NCBI GenBank assembly: GCA_945871085.1
Contig: CAMBVX010000018.1
Span: forward strand, 1-39,738
Source: Opitutus sp. GAS368
Lineage (GTDB): Bacteria; Verrucomicrobiota; Verrucomicrobiia; Opitutales; Opitutaceae
Length of the DNA: 39,738 nt
Direction of reading: 5' to 3'
Positions 32,468-39,430 of this stretch are shown here, piece by piece (the stretch's first letter is position 1; the number at the start of each line of letters is the position of its first letter). The notes beneath the pieces are model-generated. The model was given only the letters and a program-made list of their open reading frames with translations. It ran no database searches and was not told the DNA's origin. The position numbers were made by a program, and so were the translations under genes.

Positions 32468-33999
32468 GCGGCGGGTAGGCCGGGCATTTTTGGGGAGTCG
32501 ACCGCGCGGAAGAAGAGGTAACGTTCGGCGAGTTCGCCAGTGAGGAGGAGCGGGAGTGTAACCCAATAGGTTACAAATTGCGGGGCGGCGGCGAGGAGGA
32601 CAATGGTGGCGAGGGCGAGGAGAACGCGGGTGAGAACGGCGCGGGCGAGGGGGCCGCGGAAGAGGCGCGAGGACGTGGCACCGTGAAAAAATGGGCGCGA
32701 CTCCCAGGCGAGTTTGAGGAGAAGGGCGAGGGCGGCGGCGCGAGGGGCGAGGGGAGCGAGGGCGACTACGGCGGCGGTGCCGAAGAAGCGCGGCGCGGTT
32801 TGTGCAAAGCGCCAAAATTCACGGCGCGTATCGACGTAGATCATCACGGAGCAGTAGAGGCCGAGGAGGCCGGTCGCCGCGGCGGCGACCGGCAAGGTCC
32901 AATGACCAAGGCCCAACGACCAATCAAGGAGGGGGATGGTGGCGGTGAGGGCGAACCATGGGCCGAAGACGAGGGCTTCGCGGCTCAGCCAGCTCTTGCG
33001 CCAGCCGAGAAAAATGCGCCAGGCGCGGAGCGGTTGGCCGAGATGGAAGAGGCTGGCGAAGAGACCGAGGCCGCCGAGCGCGGCCGCCGCGCTCGGCAGC
33101 CAGTGGAAGTTGAACGTTGAGCGTTGAAGGTCGGCGGCGGAGAGGAGCTGGGCGAGTTGGAGGCCGACGGCGGCGGGGAGGAGCGTGAGCATCACGACGA
33201 GCGGCCAGTGGGCGGGTTGGGGGCGGAGCGTCGTGGCGTCGGCGTGGGCGAGGTTCCGGGGGAGTTTTTTGGCGGTGACGTAGCGGGTTGTGGGCTGCGT
33301 ATAGGCGGGGTCGGGGGCGGTGGGGAGGAAGGATGAGGTGAGCGGAGAGTTGAGAGCTGAGAGCTGAGGGGCGGAAGTGAAGACGGTGACGATTTTGATG
33401 GCGGACGTGGGGCAGGCTTGGACGCAGGCGGGGGCTTCACCTTCGGCGAGACGGCTGTGGCACATGTCGCACTTGCGGATGATGCCGAGGCGTTCGTTGT
33501 ATTTCGGGACATCATACGGGCACTTGAGCACGCAGTATTGGCAGCCGATGCATTGATCATCGAGGTGGCGGACAATGCCGGTGAGCGGATCTTTTTCGTA
33601 GGCGAGGACGGGGCAGCCGTGCAGGCAGGCGGGATCGGCGCAGTGGTGGCAGGCGGTCGTGACGGTTTGGGAAAAGGGGTGGGCGCGGTCGCCGCCGACG
33701 AGGAGGCCGACGTCGCGCCACGTTTCTTGGTCGTCGAGGCCGTTGAGGGAGTGGCAGGCGGAGACGCAGGATTTGCAGCCGGTGCAGGAGTCGAGCTCGA
33801 CTTCGAACGCGTATTGTTCGCCGGGGCGGGGTTGGGTGAGGGGGATCAGAGAACGGAAATTTACGATTTCAGATTTATGATTCTTGATTTGCTCGAACGA
33901 TTGGCTCGCGTGGGCGACGGGGGTTTGCAGGCGCGATTGCTCGGCGAGGAGTTCGGCGATGAGGGCGAGGGTGGACTGCTTTTGTTTCGGAGCGACCAT
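32464..33999 (-). CDS. Fused DmsB-type ferredoxin / DmsC-type membrane anchor
   Basis: Length is 511 aa. The N-terminal half (about 60-205) is a four-cluster ferredoxin of the DmsB type: [11 protein letters not shown] (72-82), [14 protein letters not shown] (117-130), [12 protein letters not shown] (150-161) and CDMCHSRL...CVQACP (177-197). The C-terminal half (about 262-500) is a polytopic membrane domain of the DmsC/anchor type ([38 protein letters not shown]). Fusion of electron-transfer and quinol-side subunits suggests that the menaquinol pool supplies electrons to NasA, whose gene overlaps by 4 bp. The Ser/Leu/Pro-rich linker at about 206-225 and other spots (37-48, 291-298) are encoded by heptamer arrays. 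An alternative is a partner of another oxidoreductase, but the operon argues for nitrate. Confidence 0.9.
   Translation of the reverse strand: MVAPKQKQSTLALIAELLAEQSRLQTPVAHASQSFEQIKNHKSEIVNFRSLIPLTQPRPGEQYAFEVELDSCTGCKSCVSACHSLNGLDDQETWRDVGLLVGGDRAHPFSQTVTTACHHCADPACLHGCPVLAYEKDPLTGIVRHLDDQCIGCQYCVLKCPYDVPKYNERLGIIRKCDMCHSRLAEGEAPACVQACPTSAIKIVTVFTSAPQLSALNSPLTSSFLPTAPDPAYTQPTTRYVTAKKLPRNLAHADATTLRPQPAHWPLVVMLTLLPAAVGLQLAQLLSAADLQRSTFNFHWLPSAAAALGGLGLFASLFHLGQPLRAWRIFLGWRKSWLSREALVFGPWFALTATIPLLDWSLGLGHWTLPVAAAATGLLGLYCSVMIYVDTRREFWRFAQTAPRFFGTAAVVALAPLAPRAAALALLLKLAWESRPFFHGATSSRLFRGPLARAVLTRVLLALATIVLLAAAPQFVTYWVTLPLLLTGELAERYLFFRAVDSPKMPGLPAA
33106..33129 (-). repeat. Heptamer array inside the ferredoxin/anchor gene (AACGTTC type)
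   Basis: Units on the plus strand GAACGTT, GAGCGTT, GAAG..., with a shortened first unit. It encodes QRSTFNFH (residues 291-298) in a loop between the first two membrane helices of the anchor domain. Confidence 0.7.
33333..33367 (+). repeat. Heptamer array in the ferredoxin-anchor linker (GAGAGCT type)
   Basis: Period-7 units ATGAGGT, GAGCGGA, GAGTTGA, GAGCTGA, GAGCTGA. They encode [13 protein letters not shown] (residues about 211-223), exactly between the ferredoxin and membrane domains. Confidence 0.82.
33856..33890 (+). repeat. Heptamer array near the N-terminus of the ferredoxin/anchor gene (GATTT type)
   Basis: Units ACGATTT, CAGATTT, ATGATTC, TTGATTT in period 7 encode [12 protein letters not shown] (residues about 37-48), ahead of the first ferredoxin cysteines. 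The AT-rich composition stands out from the GC-rich gene. Confidence 0.8.
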
Positions 34000-34018
34000 G
34001 GGTCGGGAGCGAGACGGG

Positions 34019-34045
34019 GAGGGCGGGTCGGAGGCCCTGCCCTAC
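34019..34045. repeat. REP-like half element, 'AGTAGGGC' family, copy 4
   Basis: Read on the minus strand: AGTAGGGCAGGGCCTCCGAC..., directly after the TAA stop of the flavoprotein gene. TAAAGTAGGGCAGGG is identical at this gene end and at 14374-14388 after PSD1 copy 3. Only one arm is present. Confidence 0.75.
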
Positions 34046-34046
34046 T

Positions 34047-35858
34047 TTAATACACGTCGCGCTGGTAGCGCTTGGCGGTTTTGAGGGACTGGACGTAGGC
34101 GGCGGCTTCGGCGGGAGATTTTTTCCCGGCGGTTTCGATGACTTGGTGGAGGGCGGCCTCGACATCTTTGGCCATGCGGGAGGCGTCACCGCAGACGTAG
34201 AAATGCGCGCCGGCTTCGAGCCACGACCAGAGTTCGTCGGTGGCTTCGGTCATGCGTTGCTGGACGTAGATTTTTTCGGATTGATCGCGGGAGAAGGCGA
34301 GGTCGAGGCGGGTGAGGACGCCGGAAGATTGCAGGCCGGTGAGTTCGTCGCGGTAGAGGAAATCGGTGGCGGCGCGTTGGTCGCCGAAGAACAACCAGTT
34401 TTTGCCTTTGGCGCCGGTGGCGGCGCGTTCGGTGAGGAAGGCGCGGAACGGGGCGATGCCGGTGCCGGGGCCGACCATAATCATGGGTGTGTCGCTGGAG
34501 GTGGGCGGGCGGAAGGCATGGTTTGAATGAACGAAGATTCCCGCGGTGCCGTGGGCGAGCGCGCGTTCGGCGAGGAAGGTGGAGCAGGTGCCTTTACGGG
34601 CGCGGCCATCTTTTTCGTAGCGCACGGTGCCGACGGTGAGATGAACTTGGCCCGGCGCGGCGTGCGGGGAGGAGGAGATCGAGTAGAGCCGCGGCTGGAT
34701 TTTTTTCAGCGTGGGGATGAGAGCCGCGAGGGGGATTGGAGTTTTTCGATTGGAGATTTGAGAGAGGAGCAGCGCGTCGATGACGTGGTGCGGGGCGGCT
34801 GAAGGTTGAGCGTTGGGCGTCGAGGTTTGAGTGAGTGAAACAGCAGGAGGGAGGCAGAGGGCGAGGAGATCGGCGGAGGGTTTGCCGAGGTCGTAGTGGG
34901 CGGTGAGGGCGTGGCGGAGATTCGTGGCGCTGCCGTCGGGGGCCGGGACGGACTCCGCGCCGTCGCAGCCGAGGGCGGCGAGGACGTCGGCGACGAGGGC
35001 GGGGCAATTTTGCGGAATGACGCCGAGGGCATCGCCGGCTGCGTAGACGAGGCCGGAGTCGGCGAGGGCGAACTCGACGTGATTGACCTCTTTGGCGGAG
35101 CCGGGGGCGTTGAGGTTGCGGACGGTGAGGACGGGGGCGGGGAAGGGGTTTTTTTTGGAAAAAGTGTCGGCGGATGGGTCTGAGGGAGGAGCGAGCTGGC
35201 TCGCGAATGCGGAAGCGGAGGGAATCGCCTGCAAGCAGGCTCCTACCGGCTGAGCCGACAGCGCGGTGAGGGAGGTGGTGAGCCAGGTGGTGAAAGTTTC
35301 TTCGTAGTCGAGGTCGCAATCGACGCGGGCGTGGATGCGGGTGCCACCGAGTTTTTCGAGGCGGGCGTCGAAGTCTTTGCCGCATTGGCAAAAGAGGGTG
35401 TAGTGGGTGTCGCCGAGGGCGCAGACGGAATAGCGGAGGGAAGGAAGAGACAAACTAGGCTCGGATTTGGGATTGGAAATTTTAGCGGCGAGCGCGGAGT
35501 GGAGGGACTTGGCGCTGTCGGGGGGCTCGCCGTCGCCGTAGGTGCTGACGATGACGAGGAGGTTTTTTTCGGATACGAGCTGGGCGAGATCCGTCTGCGC
35601 CATGTCGAGGACGGTGGCGGCGAAACCGCGTTTGCCCGCTGTTTTGGCGGCTTTTTTCGCGAGGCCTTCGGCGGTGCCGGTTTGGGAGCCGAAAAGAATC
35701 GTCAGCGGGGTGAGCGCCGCTGGCGAAGGGTTTGTGGTCTGGGGGTCGGGGCCGAGGGAGGGGGCGCGGGAGAACAGGCCGGCGAAAAAGCCGTTGAGCC
35801 ACGCGCGTTGCTCCGGGCTGAAGGGAGCGGTTTCGGGAATTTGAGGGACGACGGACAT
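34047..35858 (-). CDS. CysJ-like NADPH flavoprotein reductase (FMN/FAD)
   Basis: Length is 603 aa. A flavodoxin-like FMN domain (about 52-195) carries LFGSQTGTAEGLAKK and STYGDGEPPDSA. An FAD/NADPH ferredoxin-reductase domain follows, with RLYSISSS (390-397), GTCSTFLA, VGPGTGIAPFRAFL (462-475) and the C-terminal KRYQRDVY. This is the architecture of sulfite reductase alpha subunit and nitrite/nitrate reductase flavoproteins. Lying between nirA and the ferredoxin/anchor gene, it probably passes NADPH electrons to NirA or NasA; it could also serve CysI, which has no own cysJ. The N-terminus PFSPEQRAWLNGFFAGL resembles that of NirA. Repeat-derived insertions occur at residues about 126-132, 205-225, 342-353 and 364-375. 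Confidence 0.9.
   Translation of the reverse strand: MSVVPQIPETAPFSPEQRAWLNGFFAGLFSRAPSLGPDPQTTNPSPAALTPLTILFGSQTGTAEGLAKKAAKTAGKRGFAATVLDMAQTDLAQLVSEKNLLVIVSTYGDGEPPDSAKSLHSALAAKISNPKSEPSLSLPSLRYSVCALGDTHYTLFCQCGKDFDARLEKLGGTRIHARVDCDLDYEETFTTWLTTSLTALSAQPVGACLQAIPSASAFASQLAPPSDPSADTFSKKNPFPAPVLTVRNLNAPGSAKEVNHVEFALADSGLVYAAGDALGVIPQNCPALVADVLAALGCDGAESVPAPDGSATNLRHALTAHYDLGKPSADLLALCLPPAVSLTQTSTPNAQPSAAPHHVIDALLLSQISNRKTPIPLAALIPTLKKIQPRLYSISSSPHAAPGQVHLTVGTVRYEKDGRARKGTCSTFLAERALAHGTAGIFVHSNHAFRPPTSSDTPMIMVGPGTGIAPFRAFLTERAATGAKGKNWLFFGDQRAATDFLYRDELTGLQSSGVLTRLDLAFSRDQSEKIYVQQRMTEATDELWSWLEAGAHFYVCGDASRMAKDVEAALHQVIETAGKKSPAEAAAYVQSLKTAKRYQRDVY
34734..34768 (+). repeat. Heptamer array in the flavoprotein gene (GATTTGA type)
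   Basis: Units GATTGGA, GTTTTTC, GATTGGA, GATTTGA, GAGAGGA in period 7; they encode LLSQISNRKTPI (residues about 364-375), just before the FAD motif. Confidence 0.78.
34801..34835 (-). repeat. Heptamer array in the flavoprotein gene (AACGTTC type)
   Basis: Degenerate period-7 units GAAGGTT, GAGCGTT, GGGCGTC, GAGGTTT, GAGTGAG; they encode LTQTSTPNAQPS (residues about 342-353) in a variable loop of the connecting domain. Confidence 0.68.
35185..35247. repeat. REP doublet inside the flavoprotein linker
   Basis: Two small hairpins of opposite orientation: GCGAGC-TG-GCTCGC (35191-35204) and GCCTGC-AA-GCAGGC (35227-35240). With their flanks, GGAGCGAGC... on the plus strand and GGTAGGAGCCTGC... 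on the minus strand, they look like a REP pair (BIME). It is in frame, encoding VGACLQAIPSASAFASQL in the FMN-FAD linker (residues about 205-225). Confidence 0.82.
35464..35484 (+). repeat. Short heptamer array in the flavodoxin domain (GATTTGA type)
   Basis: Units GATTTGG, GATTGGA, AATTTTA; they encode KISNPKS (residues 126-132) in a surface loop of the flavodoxin domain. Confidence 0.65.
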
Positions 35859-35890
35859 GAGGACGCGAGGCGGGGCGGCGGAAGTGGGCG

Positions 35891-35917
35891 GAGGGCGGGT
35901 CGGAGACCCTGCGCTAC
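35891..35917. repeat. REP-like half element, 'AGTAGGGC' family, copy 5
   Basis: Read on the minus strand: GTAGCGCAGGGTCTCCGACC..., with the TAG inside this start serving as the stop codon of nirA (35914-35916). It otherwise fills the short gap to the flavoprotein gene. Confidence 0.72.
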
Positions 35918-37776
35918 TGGCTGAGAATTTCCTGGAGCTCTTTCACGGAGTGGCGGCGGGCCCACGTGACGAAGGATTCGCCGCGTTTTTTTTGGGCTTC
36001 GTAGGTGATCAGAATTTTTTCGGACAGGGCGTTGATCTCGGTGGCGCGGAGGCCGCGGAAGAGTTCGCGGGCGATGCCTTGCTCTTGGTCCATGCCACCG
36101 CCGAGGACGAGGTGGTAGCCGTCGGCGCCGTCGGGGAGTTGGTGGCCGACGAAACCGAGATCGCCGCAGTAGTGTTGCGCGCAGGAGTTGGGGCAACCGG
36201 TGAAGTGGATGTTCACCGGCGAGGTAAGTGTGGTGTGTTGGCCGAGGTGTTGCAGGAGCGAGAGGCCCTGGGCCTTGGTGTCGGCGGCGGCGAATTTGCA
36301 GCCGCGGCGGCCGGTGCAGGCGATGATGCCGCCGGCGGCGAGCGAGGCTTCATAAAAACAGCCGAGGCGGACGACCGAGCGTTTTACGGTTTCGACAAAG
36401 GCGTCGGCGACGTGAGGGATGATGACGCTTTGCCAGACGGTGAGGCGGAGTTCGCCGGTGCCGAAATGGGTGGCGAGGTCGGCAAGCGTGTGGAGTTGCT
36501 TCGAGGAGAGGCGACCGACGGGGACGCCGATGCCGAGACTGTTGAGGCCGCGCTGCGACTGACGGGCGGGGCCGAGCCAGCCGTGTTTGATGACGGGGCG
36601 GCGCGGCTCGCAGGCGGCGAGGGGCAGGCGAACGAGAGGGAAGGCGAGTTTTTTTTGGGTTTCGGCGAGGAATTTATCGACGCCCCATTTTTCGAGCAGG
36701 TATTTGAGGCGGGCTTTTTTGCGGTTGGTGCGGTCGCCGTTTTCGGCGAAGACGCGGAGCATGGCGGCGGAGACGGCGACGGCTTCGGCGGGTTGGATGA
36801 GGAGTCCGGTGTCGCGGGCGAAATCGCCGTGGCCGGTGATGCCGCCGAGGTGGATGCGGAAATACACGCCCGCAGCGGGCGGAGTTGAGCGCGGAGAGCT
36901 GAGAGCTGAGAGTTCGGAAGCGGAGAGCGGAGATTTGAGATTTGAGAGAGAGGCGGCGGTGACCCTCGTCGCGAAGAAGCCGATGTCGTTGGTGTCGACG
37001 GCGGCGGAGAGGCTGCCGCCGTTGTCGAAGGCGATGTTAAATTTTCGCGGCAGGCCGTAGAGGTCGCGGTGATTCAGGATGTAGTGGTGAATCCCTTTCG
37101 CGAACGGGCGGACGTCGATGAGTTCAGCGGGATCGAAGCCGCTGTTGGGCGAGGCGGTGACGTTGCGGACGTTGTCGCAACCGGCACCGCGCGAGGCGAG
37201 GCCCAGTTCTTGAATACGCGTGAGAACTTGGACGATGGAGCGGGGCTTGAATTCGCGGATCTGGAAATTTCCGCGCGTCGTGAGGTCGACGAAGCCGTTG
37301 CCGAGATTCGTCGCGAGTTGGGCGAGGCCGTGGCATTGCGCGGCCGTGATTTCGCAGGCCGGGACGCGGATGCGGAGCATAAAGCTGTCCTGCGCGGGGG
37401 CGACGTAGAAGAGGCCGTGGAATTTGAAACGGTAGAGGTTTTCGGGGTCGGGGGCCTGGTCGGCGTCGGCGTGCGCGAGGAGGCGTTCCCACGCGTCGAG
37501 GGGATTCTCTTCGTATTTCCAACGTTCCTCTTTGCAGAGGTCACCGAGGGGGGTGCCATGGAAGGTCGGCTCGCTGGCGCTCGCCGCTACGGGTGCAGCA
37601 AGATTCGGCGTGGTGGAGGCGGAGGCGGAAGCGGTGAGCTGGCCGGTGGAAGTCGTGCCGACGAAGACGCCGCTGGCGGCGACCCCAGCCATGAAGCCGG
37701 CGAGGTATTCCTTCTGCCCCGGCGTGAAGGGCTGAGGCAGGGAGGCGGAGGAGGCTGTGGCGGACGCGACGGACAC
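35914..37776 (-). CDS. nirA: NirA-type assimilatory nitrite reductase
   Basis: Length is 620 aa, GTG start. It reduces nitrite to ammonium with siroheme and a [4Fe-4S] cluster. Ligands are Cys487 and Cys493 (CTGRRGC) and Cys528 and Cys532 (CPNSC). Family blocks: FMLRIRVPACEITAAQCHGL, DLTTRGNFQIREF, NVRNVTASPNSGFDPAELID, LPRKFNIAFDNGG, HLGGITGHGDFARDTGLL and TNRKKARLKYLLEKWG. The N-terminus PFTPGQKEYLAGFMAGVAASG matches that of the adjacent flavoprotein and may be a docking segment. Residues 62-71 (PVAASASEPT) and 276-299 are repeat-derived inserts. It is the first gene of the minus-strand nitrate operon; siroheme would come from the cobA/cbiX operon. Confidence 0.93.
   Translation of the reverse strand: MSVASATASSASLPQPFTPGQKEYLAGFMAGVAASGVFVGTTSTGQLTASASASTTPNLAAPVAASASEPTFHGTPLGDLCKEERWKYEENPLDAWERLLAHADADQAPDPENLYRFKFHGLFYVAPAQDSFMLRIRVPACEITAAQCHGLAQLATNLGNGFVDLTTRGNFQIREFKPRSIVQVLTRIQELGLASRGAGCDNVRNVTASPNSGFDPAELIDVRPFAKGIHHYILNHRDLYGLPRKFNIAFDNGGSLSAAVDTNDIGFFATRVTAASLSNLKSPLSASELSALSSPRSTPPAAGVYFRIHLGGITGHGDFARDTGLLIQPAEAVAVSAAMLRVFAENGDRTNRKKARLKYLLEKWGVDKFLAETQKKLAFPLVRLPLAACEPRRPVIKHGWLGPARQSQRGLNSLGIGVPVGRLSSKQLHTLADLATHFGTGELRLTVWQSVIIPHVADAFVETVKRSVVRLGCFYEASLAAGGIIACTGRRGCKFAAADTKAQGLSLLQHLGQHTTLTSPVNIHFTGCPNSCAQHYCGDLGFVGHQLPDGADGYHLVLGGGMDQEQGIARELFRGLRATEINALSEKILITYEAQKKRGESFVTWARRHSVKELQEILSQ
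36882..36951 (+). repeat. Ten-unit mixed heptamer array inside nirA
   Basis: Ten consecutive units in unbroken period 7: GAGTTGA, GCGCGGA, GAGCTGA (x2), GAGTTCG, GAAGCGG, AGAGCGG, AGATTTG (x2), AGAGAGA. Both the GAGAGCT and the GATTTGA types are joined in one array. It encodes about 24 residues (276-299) including LSNLKSPLS and SELSALSSP, a loop inserted between FFATRV and GVYFRIHLGG. Confidence 0.85.
37566..37593. repeat. 28-bp dispersed repeat inside nirA, copy B
   Basis: The sequence starting TCGGCTCGCTGGCGCTCGCC differs from 30697-30724 (nasA) at two of 28 positions. It encodes PVAASASEPT (residues 62-71), in a linker between the N-terminal motif and the catalytic body of NirA. Confidence 0.85.
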
Positions 37777-38027
37777 GTGGCCGGTTTAGCAGGCGTGGTG
37801 CCAGACGCGGGGTGCGTCGGATTAAGAATGTGAATTGTTTTGAATGGAAGGATGAGCGTCGTTCATGGGAGAGGCCGGGGCGCGAGTGAGGGCGTGGGTG
37901 AGTGCGGGAGAGCCGAGGGCGTCGGCTCCGACCGCCAGGCCCATTCAGCTCAGGTTGAAAGCCAATTGGAATTAGGTTAACGCTGATGGGTTCGATCCCG
38001 ATTCCGACCAAGGTCAAAAAACCGGGG
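37777..38027. promoter_or_regulatory. Upstream region of the nitrate operon
   Basis: This 251-bp gap lies between the nirA start and the end of the CNNM gene. It must hold the promoter of the nirA-flavoprotein-ferredoxin/anchor-nasA operon. An AT-rich patch (37830-37856, including TGTGAATTGTTTTGAATGG) is the best candidate, but no sigma-54, sigma-70 or known operator consensus is convincing. A tRNA-like motif at the other end is discussed under rejected items. Confidence 0.35.
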
Positions 38028-39353
38028 CTACAACGGCTGGGTTGACGCGGGGAGGTTTTTGAGGGGAAGGAGCAGGACTTTGTCGACGCGTTGGCCGTCG
38101 AGGTCGATCACTTCGACGAGGTAGCCGTGATAGTTGAACGACTCACCCTCCGTCGGGACGTGGCCGAGGTGTTTCACGATGAAACCGGCGAAGGTCTCGT
38201 AGTCGCGGGCGGCACCCGGGTGTAACGGAAAATCGGTGACGACGCGTTCGAACTCGGCAGCGTCGAGCAGGCCGTCGACGAGCCAGCGGCCATCGTCGCG
38301 GCGGACGGCTTTGGGTTTCAGGCGGTCGCCGAGGGAGGGCATTTCGCCGACGATGGCTTCCATGATATCGTGCAGCGAAATGAGGCCGCAGGTGGCGCCG
38401 AATTCATCGGTGACGAGGGCGTAGTGTTTGCCGGACTGTTTAAATTTTTCGAGGAGGGTGCTCGCGGGGAGCGACGCGGGCACGCTGAGAGCGGGGGTGG
38501 TGAGATCGCGGACGTTCACCGGAGCGCCTGCCGCGAGATTGGCGTAGATGGATTTGACGGTGACGAGGCCGAGGATCTGATCGCGGGAGCCCTCGTAAAC
38601 GGGAAACGTGGAGTGGGCGCTGACAACGATGCGGTGCCAGATGGTTTCGTGAGTGTCGGCGGCGTTGATCCAAATGATTTTCGCGCGGGGCGTCATCAAG
38701 TCGCGCACGGGCAGGCGGTCGAAGGACATGACGCTCTCGATCATGGCGGGTTCCTGCGGATGAAAAATACCGGCGCGCGTGCCCTCACGGACGAGGAGAC
38801 GGACTTCTTCCTCGGAAACCCGGGCTTCGGGCACGGGCTTGATGCGGCAGAGGGCGAGGAGGAGATCGGTGGAGCGACCGAGCAGCGCGATGATCGGAGC
38901 GCCGAGGCGCGAGAGGCGGTGCATGGGACCGGCGAGGAGGCGGGCGACGCCCTCGGGATTGCCGAGGCCGATGCGTTTCGGGAGGAGTTCGCCGATGACG
39001 AGGGTGAAGTAGGTGAGGGTGACGACGACGAGGGCGAAGGCGATTTTGTCGGCGGAGGGGGCGAGGGAGGGGAATTGGCGGAGGTAGGCGGCGAGCTGTT
39101 CGGAGATGGAGGCGCCGGAGAACGCGGCGGCGAGGACGCCGACGAGGGTGATGCCGACCTGGACGGTCGCGAGAAAGCTGTTGGGCGATTCGGCGAGGGT
39201 GAGGGCGAGGCGGGCGCGGGTATCGCCGGCGTCGGCGAGTTGGCGGAGCTTGGCTTTGCGCGAGGAGACGATGGCGATCTCGGCCATGGAGAAGAGGCCG
39301 TTGGCGAGCAGGAGGGCGAAGATGATGGCGAGCTCGAGGAAGACGGAATTCAT
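38028..39353 (-). CDS. CNNM/CBS/CorC-HlyC family membrane protein (hemolysin-C-like transporter)
   Basis: Length is 441 aa from the ATG at 39353; an upstream in-frame ATG adds 33 residues without a membrane character and is rejected. The N-terminal DUF21/CNNM domain (about 1-190) has [20 protein letters not shown], then helices around [21 protein letters not shown] and [13 protein letters not shown]. Two CBS domains (about 210-335) include [10 protein letters not shown] and [21 protein letters not shown] CorC/HlyC domain (about 350-435) closes with [19 protein letters not shown]. The family mediates Mg2+/Co2+ or Na+ movement; the 'hemolysin' name is historical. It is divergent from chrA. Confidence 0.93.
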   Translation of the reverse strand: MNSVFLELAIIFALLLANGLFSMAEIAIVSSRKAKLRQLADAGDTRARLALTLAESPNSFLATVQVGITLVGVLAAAFSGASISEQLAAYLRQFPSLAPSADKIAFALVVVTLTYFTLVIGELLPKRIGLGNPEGVARLLAGPMHRLSRLGAPIIALLGRSTDLLLALCRIKPVPEARVSEEEVRLLVREGTRAGIFHPQEPAMIESVMSFDRLPVRDLMTPRAKIIWINAADTHETIWHRIVVSAHSTFPVYEGSRDQILGLVTVKSIYANLAAGAPVNVRDLTTPALSVPASLPASTLLEKFKQSGKHYALVTDEFGATCGLISLHDIMEAIVGEMPSLGDRLKPKAVRRDDGRWLVDGLLDAAEFERVVTDFPLHPGAARDYETFAGFIVKHLGHVPTEGESFNYHGYLVEVIDLDGQRVDKVLLLPLKNLPASTQPL

Positions 39354-39430
39354 GGGCGCAGGGAGCAGTGTGCGCCGGAAGATTTGGATTCCAAGTTGTA
39401 AGGAGGGAAAGACGGCGGTGGAGTGGCGGG

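Noticed and set aside
30830-32521. Plus-strand open frame of 563 codons over nasA, Glu/Gly/Val-rich
   Set aside because: Shadow caused by codon bias on the opposite strand of a clear molybdopterin enzyme.
33073-33097. Perfect 11-bp GC palindrome in the anchor domain coding region
   Set aside because: It encodes ordinary Ala/Gly/Leu membrane-helix sequence; in GC-rich DNA such a palindrome can arise from codon choice, and no second copy was seen.
36882-36951. Possible CRISPR array
   Set aside because: The units are 7 nt and contiguous without spacers, and no cas genes are nearby.
37939-38010. tRNA-like sequence (AGCTCAGGTTGAAAGC and GGGTTCGATCCC with correct spacing, ending in CCA)
   Set aside because: The T-stem has a G-G mismatch, the anticodon arm does not pair, and no 5' acceptor strand complements the 3' end. 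At best it is a decayed tRNA remnant or chance.
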